Shown one piece after another: positions 6,404-9,803 of a stretch of DNA of 9,803 bases. Every line of letters begins with the position of its first letter. The stretch's first letter is position 1. A model generated the notes under the pieces. That model made no database searches, was not told where the DNA came from, and saw nothing but the letters and a program-made list of their open reading frames with translations. The stretch is from Pseudomonadota bacterium (GTDB lineage Bacteria; Pseudomonadota; Alphaproteobacteria; Micavibrionales; Micavibrionaceae), in NCBI GenBank assembly GCA_016198545.1, contig JACQIJ010000120.1, positions 1 to 9,803 of the forward strand, read 5' to 3'. Position numbers and translations under genes: made by a program.

Positions 6404-7432
6404 CTATCTCCAGGTTTTAATGATATCGGCGCCCGGAAAGATGCGGCGCGCCAGCGCGGAATCACGGAACGGCACGTTATTCACCATCGTCACTTCCATG
6501 TCATAGATCAGATGAAACAGGTGCGTCTGGTTTACCGGATCGTTCATGCCGGCAAAAAACGGATCGCGCAAAACAGTTTCGCCGAGGCCGGCCAGATAGC
6601 AAATGCCGTCCGGCAAAACCGACAGCGATTCCACATCCGTCCCGGCCGGCATTGCGCGCCCGAAAGGATTGCGGGAATCCGTCCCCGACAATATGCCGTC
6701 GAGCGATTCCAGCGTTTCGTGATCGCATCCATCGACGCGGGATGAATCCGCATACCATTGGCGAAACGCATAGGCCAGCGCCGCCCCGTCGAACAACGCG
6801 CCCGGATCGCGTTCGAGATAGCGCGTAAATACGATCGCCATGTCGCCTTCCGTTTCGCCCAGAACATGCCGCCATACATCGGGGAATCCCGCGCCGCGCA
6901 ATTCCCAGCATACAAGAACGGTCGCGGTATCGCAGTCGGCGGCGCGGGCGCGTTCGATCATCAAAATATATTCCGGCGCAAAACCGGATTCCTCGGTCGC
7001 GCTGACGCGGCCCTCATGCCAGATATCGCGCAGCGCGCGTATGAAGCCCGTCAAGATCCCGTTGCGGAAATAGAGCGAATTGCCGAGCGCCGAGGCATCC
7101 AGCGAAAAGCTGTCGAGAAGGATGCGGCGGCTTTCGGGGTTGATGAAATAGCCGCCATTATGAAGGTCGGCGAGGCCCGCGCTCCAGCCGCTTTCCGCGG
7201 CATGGCGCAACAAAGCGGCCCCGGCAGGACTTTGCGTCAAAAGTCCCGCCGCCCATGCAAGAACCTCATGCGCCGTATCCGGGAAAGAATCGCCATCGCC
7301 GCGGTACAGATCCAGCAATGGAAAACCGTCCGCTTTCGTAAGATCGAAATTTTGCATGCCGCAACCGTTCAAGCCCGTCATTATGGCCTGGCTCCGGAAG
7401 TGCGCGCGTTTCGTGACATGATCGGCTTTCAT
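6404..7432 (-). CDS. Hypothetical protein, 342 aa, paralog of the upstream gene
   Basis: Function unknown. It is clearly related to the preceding gene: FINPESRRILLD (96-107), RALRDIW (132-138) and WELRGAGFPDVW (176-187) match VLINPDQAEGTKILL, RELRRVW and WELQLAGHTEAW there. The last two motifs are separated by the same number of residues in both. I associate such proteins with alphaproteobacterial families of 'putative metallopeptidase' type (possibly DUF6782, from memory), but no HExxH motif is present. No signal peptide or membrane segment is seen. The frame stays open upstream to 7609, overlapping the neighbour by about 160 nt. ATG 7432, 16 nt after the neighbour's stop, is preferred; ATG 7381, with GGAG 10 nt before it, is an alternative. 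Confidence 0.82.
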   Translation of the reverse strand: MKADHVTKRAHFRSQAIMTGLNGCGMQNFDLTKADGFPLLDLYRGDGDSFPDTAHEVLAWAAGLLTQSPAGAALLRHAAESGWSAGLADLHNGGYFINPESRRILLDSFSLDASALGNSLYFRNGILTGFIRALRDIWHEGRVSATEESGFAPEYILMIERARAADCDTATVLVCWELRGAGFPDVWRHVLGETEGDMAIVFTRYLERDPGALFDGAALAYAFRQWYADSSRVDGCDHETLESLDGILSGTDSRNPFGRAMPAGTDVESLSVLPDGICYLAGLGETVLRDPFFAGMNDPVNQTHLFHLIYDMEVTMVNNVPFRDSALARRIFPGADIIKTWR

Positions 7433-7448
7433 GTCTGCTGCCCCGCGC

Positions 7449-8786
7449 TCATTGCCTCGGTCCGCCGAAGGGAAATGCGATGATGTCAGCGCCGCTTCTT
7501 CCTCTTGCCGATGCCCGGCGCTTTCCGGACCCGGCGCGTACCGGGGAAGATGGGGCGGATTCCCTGCCGCCGGGCAGGGATACGATATTTTGGGTTTCCT
7601 CATGGCCAATCCGTTTTGTTTTATTTATTTGAGTTTCGCCGTCTGGAAGTTCGCGGCGTCTGACGGATTGATCCTTCTGCAAGCCCCGTTCCGTTTCGCG
7701 GAATGAGCGTTCGAATTTGATAAACCAAAGAAAATTCGCGTTTGAACGGTCGCGGACTTCCGTAAATATGGCATCGTTCATTATTGTGGATACGTACGGA
7801 GCCAGGTAATTTTTGCCGAACGGCATGCTCCCCAGCGCGAAAATCAGCTCGGCCGTAACGCTTTGCGCCTGATGGCCCTGCTCGAACACGTGACCCTGAT
7901 AGTCGGCCAGCATCTGCTGGATGAGGGTTTTATCTTCATGGCAGCATCGCTCGGACAGGAACCATGCTTCGAAAACCGCGCTGGCTGCGTCGCCGTTGTT
8001 CAGCGTGCGGAAATCCAGCGCCGATTCGCGGGCGAAAGCACGGCCCAGATCCTCCAGACCGGAATTCTCTATATGCTCCCACGCCTCGGTATGACCGGCC
8101 AGTTGCAATTCCCACGCAATTCTTACCATGCTGACATCCAGATCGGCGATCTGCGCGCGGTTGACCAGAATGGCCTGCTCCGGATGAAACAGAAGCGGCG
8201 GCAGCAAGGCGCCGTTGCGGTGCTGCCATACGCGGCGCAGTTCACGCGCAGCCAGCAGGATTTTCGTTCCTTCCGCCTGATCCGGATTGATGAGGACCGT
8301 ATTGTTGCGGCGATCGTAAATCGCCGTCTCCGTTTCGCGCGAATATTGCATCCGCGTTTTGAACGGCGCGGAAAAATCAAGATAAGCCGCGGCCAGCCTG
8401 CTTTTGCGCAAAACCGTCTTGAGGTTTTCAATGTCGCGCGGAATTGCGTCCTCTTCGCGCGAGGGCAATGTGATGAATGCGGCATCATCGAAAAACTGCT
8501 CGACGGAACGTCCGGCGGGCGCAGCGAATTCTTCCGTCAGGGAATCAAGCCGTTCGATTTTCTTCTGGAGAGAAACAAGGCCGTCCTCAATTTCTCGTAA
8601 ACCGAATGTCTCCTCCATCGATATGTCGTCGGCGTAATAGTCTTCCTCATAATCCATGAAGAACAAGGGCTCTTCGCCGATAAGCGTGCATCGCACAGGC
8701 TGCGTATTGTTCAGCGTATAAGCAATGCGGCAGCCCTGCGTCTGTTTCCGTTTGAATTTGGCGATGTTATCAGGCGTTTTTTTCAT
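7449..8786 (-). CDS. Hypothetical protein, 445 aa, paralog of the downstream gene
   Basis: Function unknown. The acidic N-terminal part (MDYEEDYYADDISMEE at 44-59) leads into a helical segment to about 90. The core shared with the next gene runs from about 135 to 340, with LINPD (165-169), RELRRVW (181-187) and WELQLAGHTEAW (225-236). The last 100 or so residues are basic and low-complexity, ending in IIAFPFGGPRQ, an extension the paralog lacks. No zinc motif, signal peptide or membrane segment is visible. The first ATG (8786) has GGAG only 2 nt away, so the true start may be ATG 8657 (Met44), which has no better site. A structured 190-nt spacer with a CtrA-like box precedes it. Confidence 0.83.
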   Translation of the reverse strand: MKKTPDNIAKFKRKQTQGCRIAYTLNNTQPVRCTLIGEEPLFFMDYEEDYYADDISMEETFGLREIEDGLVSLQKKIERLDSLTEEFAAPAGRSVEQFFDDAAFITLPSREEDAIPRDIENLKTVLRKSRLAAAYLDFSAPFKTRMQYSRETETAIYDRRNNTVLINPDQAEGTKILLAARELRRVWQHRNGALLPPLLFHPEQAILVNRAQIADLDVSMVRIAWELQLAGHTEAWEHIENSGLEDLGRAFARESALDFRTLNNGDAASAVFEAWFLSERCCHEDKTLIQQMLADYQGHVFEQGHQAQSVTAELIFALGSMPFGKNYLAPYVSTIMNDAIFTEVRDRSNANFLWFIKFERSFRETERGLQKDQSVRRRELPDGETQINKTKRIGHEETQNIVSLPGGRESAPSSPVRAGSGKRRASARGRSGADIIAFPFGGPRQ

Positions 8787-8806
8787 TGCTCCGAAACCCG
8801 TCTCTG

Positions 8807-8870
8807 ATCTTCTGCTTTCCCCGCATGAGGGAATTTTCCCCTCTAAGAACCATTATGCGGGGAAGAAGAT
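8807..8870 (-). promoter_or_regulatory. Compound palindrome in the leader of the 445-aa gene
   Basis: An outer stem pairs ATCTTC (8807-8812) and TTCCCCGCAT (8817-8826) with ATGCGGGGAA (8855-8864) and GAAGAT (8865-8870): 16 bp with a single 4-nt bulge. Nested inside is a second stem, GAGGG (8827-8831) with CCCTC (8839-8843). On the minus strand it would sit about 20-85 nt before the ATG, in the untranslated leader. It could be a structured RNA leader, an attenuator or a protein site. No known riboswitch is recognised. Confidence 0.5.
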
Positions 8871-8888
8871 TAACGCTTTGCTACCGCG

Positions 8889-8926
8889 GGGAAAGTTTTT
8901 TGCTTTTTCTTGCAAAAAACTTTCCC
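8889..8926. terminator. 15-bp perfect hairpin between minus-strand genes
   Basis: GGGAAAGTTTTTTGC (8889-8903) and GCAAAAAACTTTCCC (8912-8926) pair perfectly around the 8-nt loop TTTTTCTT. It starts about 50 nt after the stop of the 204-aa gene (8978) on the same strand, so it is the best candidate terminator for that gene. There is no clean U-tract on the minus strand, only the A/T block inside the stem. It may instead be a mobile or repeated palindromic unit. The structure is certain; the function is inferred. Confidence 0.55.
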
Positions 8927-8930
8927 TTTG

Positions 8931-8946
8931 TTAACAGAGCGTTAAC
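8931..8946. promoter_or_regulatory. CtrA-type binding site
   Basis: TTAACAGAGCGTTAAC fits the full alphaproteobacterial CtrA consensus TTAA-N7-TTAAC. Because GTTAAC occurs twice and is itself palindromic, the consensus holds on both strands. It lies in the spacer, about 145 nt before the 445-aa gene. On the plus strand its second half overlaps a possible -35 (TTAACA, 8942-8947) with TAATTT 16 nt on (8964-8969), which would read antisense into the 204-aa gene. The target is therefore ambiguous: activation of the paralog pair, or control of an antisense transcript. Confidence 0.55.
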
Positions 8947-8977
8947 ATACATTTTACGTAAGTTAATTTTGGGGGCG

Positions 8978-9592
8978 CTACCGGGTGAACGCGTCGCTCA
9001 GAACGGGCATATCCTCGATCAAAAGCTCTTCGTCCGTCAGGCTGACCAGCCCGTCTGCGGTAACCTGCGCCTTGGCGCGAAACAGGGCTTCCTTGAAAAG
9101 AACGCAAATATCCAGCTCGAAAGGTCCTTTTCCGGATCCTTTGCGGATCGTTACAGGATAAAGAGCGCTGCCTATGGCTTTGCGGGCCGAGGGCGGCGGC
9201 TCTTCGCGCCACGATATGTCGTCGACGCTTTCCACAACGATGAAGCGTCCGTGACGTCCGCGTATATAGCCAAGGAAGAACTTTATATAGTCCGTGACGT
9301 TTTTTTCATTCAGCGCGATCGGCGCTTTTTCGTTCAGCGCATAGACCGGTCCGTTCGTCCAATCCAGAACGGCAACATGGCCCGGACGGTATATAACGTT
9401 TTTTTTCAGGGGCGGAACATTGCCATGATCCGCTATCTCGAACAGCCGGTAACCGGGATAAAAAGCAAGGTCGAGCGATAAAATCGTCGCGCCGGACGGA
9501 TCGAAATCACCTGCCGTGAAAGCGGGATTGATTTCCTCCAGCACGGCTTCCGTTTCCATCCTATCCAGCTTTACGAATGCGTCGCGGAACAT
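8978..9592 (-). CDS. Conserved hypothetical protein, 204 aa
   Basis: I recognise the general sequence style of a conserved alphaproteobacterial protein but no function. Notable stretches are EEINPAFTAGDFDPSGATILSLDL (19-42), YALNE (84-88), FFLGYIRGRHGRFIVVESVDD (105-125) and an acidic C-terminus with DEELLIEDMPVL. It is predicted soluble and mixed alpha/beta, with no membrane segment or signal peptide. The start at 9592 follows AAAGG by 6 nt and a TATAAT at 9616-9621, so the start and length look right. It is followed by a perfect hairpin and a CtrA-like box before the next gene, so it is probably its own transcription unit. Confidence 0.88.
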   Translation of the reverse strand: MFRDAFVKLDRMETEAVLEEINPAFTAGDFDPSGATILSLDLAFYPGYRLFEIADHGNVPPLKKNVIYRPGHVAVLDWTNGPVYALNEKAPIALNEKNVTDYIKFFLGYIRGRHGRFIVVESVDDISWREEPPPSARKAIGSALYPVTIRKGSGKGPFELDICVLFKEALFRAKAQVTADGLVSLTDEELLIEDMPVLSDAFTR

Positions 9593-9602
9593 AAAAAGCC
9601 TT

Positions 9603-9803
9603 TCTTTCGCCGCTTATTATATAGGAGCATAAAGACAAAAGAATCATCAATTTGCCGATTCGGGGCATTTTGGGACAATTTTTATCCCCGGGAGGCTGTG
9701 GAAAGGGTCCATAAAACATTCCTGAAAAAAAGTGTATGAAAGTAATCAGAAAACCTTCCGGAAGAAAAAAATAGGGTTTTCAAGGTCCGCGGGTCCTTTA
9801 CGG
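9603..9803. other. A+T-richer intergenic flank with small inverted repeats
   Basis: No gene is visible in these 200 nt. Seen are TTTTAT (9680-9685) with ATAAAA (9711-9716), GAAAACC (9749-9755) with GGTTTTC (9775-9781) enclosing the palindrome CTTCCGGAAG (9755-9764), and a direct repeat GGTCC near the right edge. One TTATCCCCG and one CTGTGGAAA vaguely recall DnaA boxes, but neither matches TTATNCACA. It is probably the regulatory region of the 204-aa gene and of whatever lies beyond the edge. Confidence 0.5.
9616..9621 (-). promoter_or_regulatory. Possible -10 element for the 204-aa gene
   Basis: TATAAT on the minus strand, placing the start of transcription near 9609 with a leader of about 17 nt before the ATG at 9592. 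No good -35 hexamer is found at 16-18 nt; the nearest (ATTCTT, 9639-9644) is weak. The promoter may be activator-dependent or the match may be chance. Confidence 0.35.

Noticed and set aside
7010..7025. Zinc metallopeptidase motif in the 342-aa paralog (WHEGR)
   Set aside because: HE is not followed by a histidine at the required position, and the paralog has WQHRN there, so HExxH is absent.
7433..7609. N-terminal extension of the 342-aa paralog to an ATG at 7609
   Set aside because: The extra residues are Pro/His/Arg-rich and lie over the coding end of the upstream paralog in another frame. ATG 7432 follows the neighbour's stop directly.
8929..8970. Certain promoter for the 445-aa gene at the CtrA box
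   Set aside because: On the minus strand no acceptable -10 hexamer follows at the right distance. The better hexamer pair faces the plus strand, so only the binding site, not a directional promoter, is called.
9680..9716. Possible replication origin in the right flank (A+T-rich, TTATCCCCG, CTGTGGAAA)
   Set aside because: Neither element matches the DnaA box TTATNCACA, there is no cluster, and hemE is not present. The flank only weakly resembles an origin.

Overview
The window looks like chromosomal DNA of a G+C-rich alphaproteobacterium. The main evidence is a cluster read leftward on the minus strand: a PEP synthase/PPDK regulatory protein (ppsR, the 'RP001' family), a Maf/YceF nucleotide pyrophosphatase, aroE, coaE and dnaQ. 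From memory, this order is typical of the replication-origin side of alphaproteobacterial chromosomes, where hemE and oriC usually lie upstream of the ppsR-type gene. A perfect CtrA-type site (TTAA-N7-TTAAC) and several lineage-restricted hypothetical proteins fit a Caulobacter/Rhodospirillales/Micavibrio-like organism. The exact genus is not determined.

Layout, left to right. (1) 1-187: a G+C-rich hairpin, one copy of a short dispersed repeat, and a strong sigma70-like promoter. (2) 188-1225 (+): an unrecognised 345-residue protein, the only plus-strand gene, followed by a second repeat copy in the opposite orientation. (3) 1282-6348 (-): eight tightly packed genes, in reading order three small predicted membrane proteins, then ppsR, maf, aroE, coaE and dnaQ. 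Most junctions are 1-11 nt overlaps or a 10 nt gap, and the last is a 64 nt coaE/dnaQ overlap, so this reads as one translationally coupled operon. (4) 6404-8786 (-): two tandem paralogous proteins of unknown function. (5) 8787-8977: a structured spacer with a compound palindrome, a 15-bp perfect hairpin and the CtrA-type box. (6) 8978-9592 (-): a conserved hypothetical protein. (7) 9593-9803: an A+T-richer flank with a possible promoter and small inverted repeats but no visible gene.

The recognisable genes are housekeeping: DNA proofreading (dnaQ), CoA synthesis (coaE), shikimate pathway (aroE), non-canonical nucleotide hydrolysis (maf) and control of the pyruvate/PEP interconversion (ppsR). 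The unfamiliar parts are the membrane-protein triad at the head of this operon, where hemE/oriC would be expected; the paralog pair; the repeat-bracketed orphan gene; and the structured spacer with the CtrA-like box. No tRNA, rRNA, CRISPR array, insertion sequence or convincing replication origin was seen.
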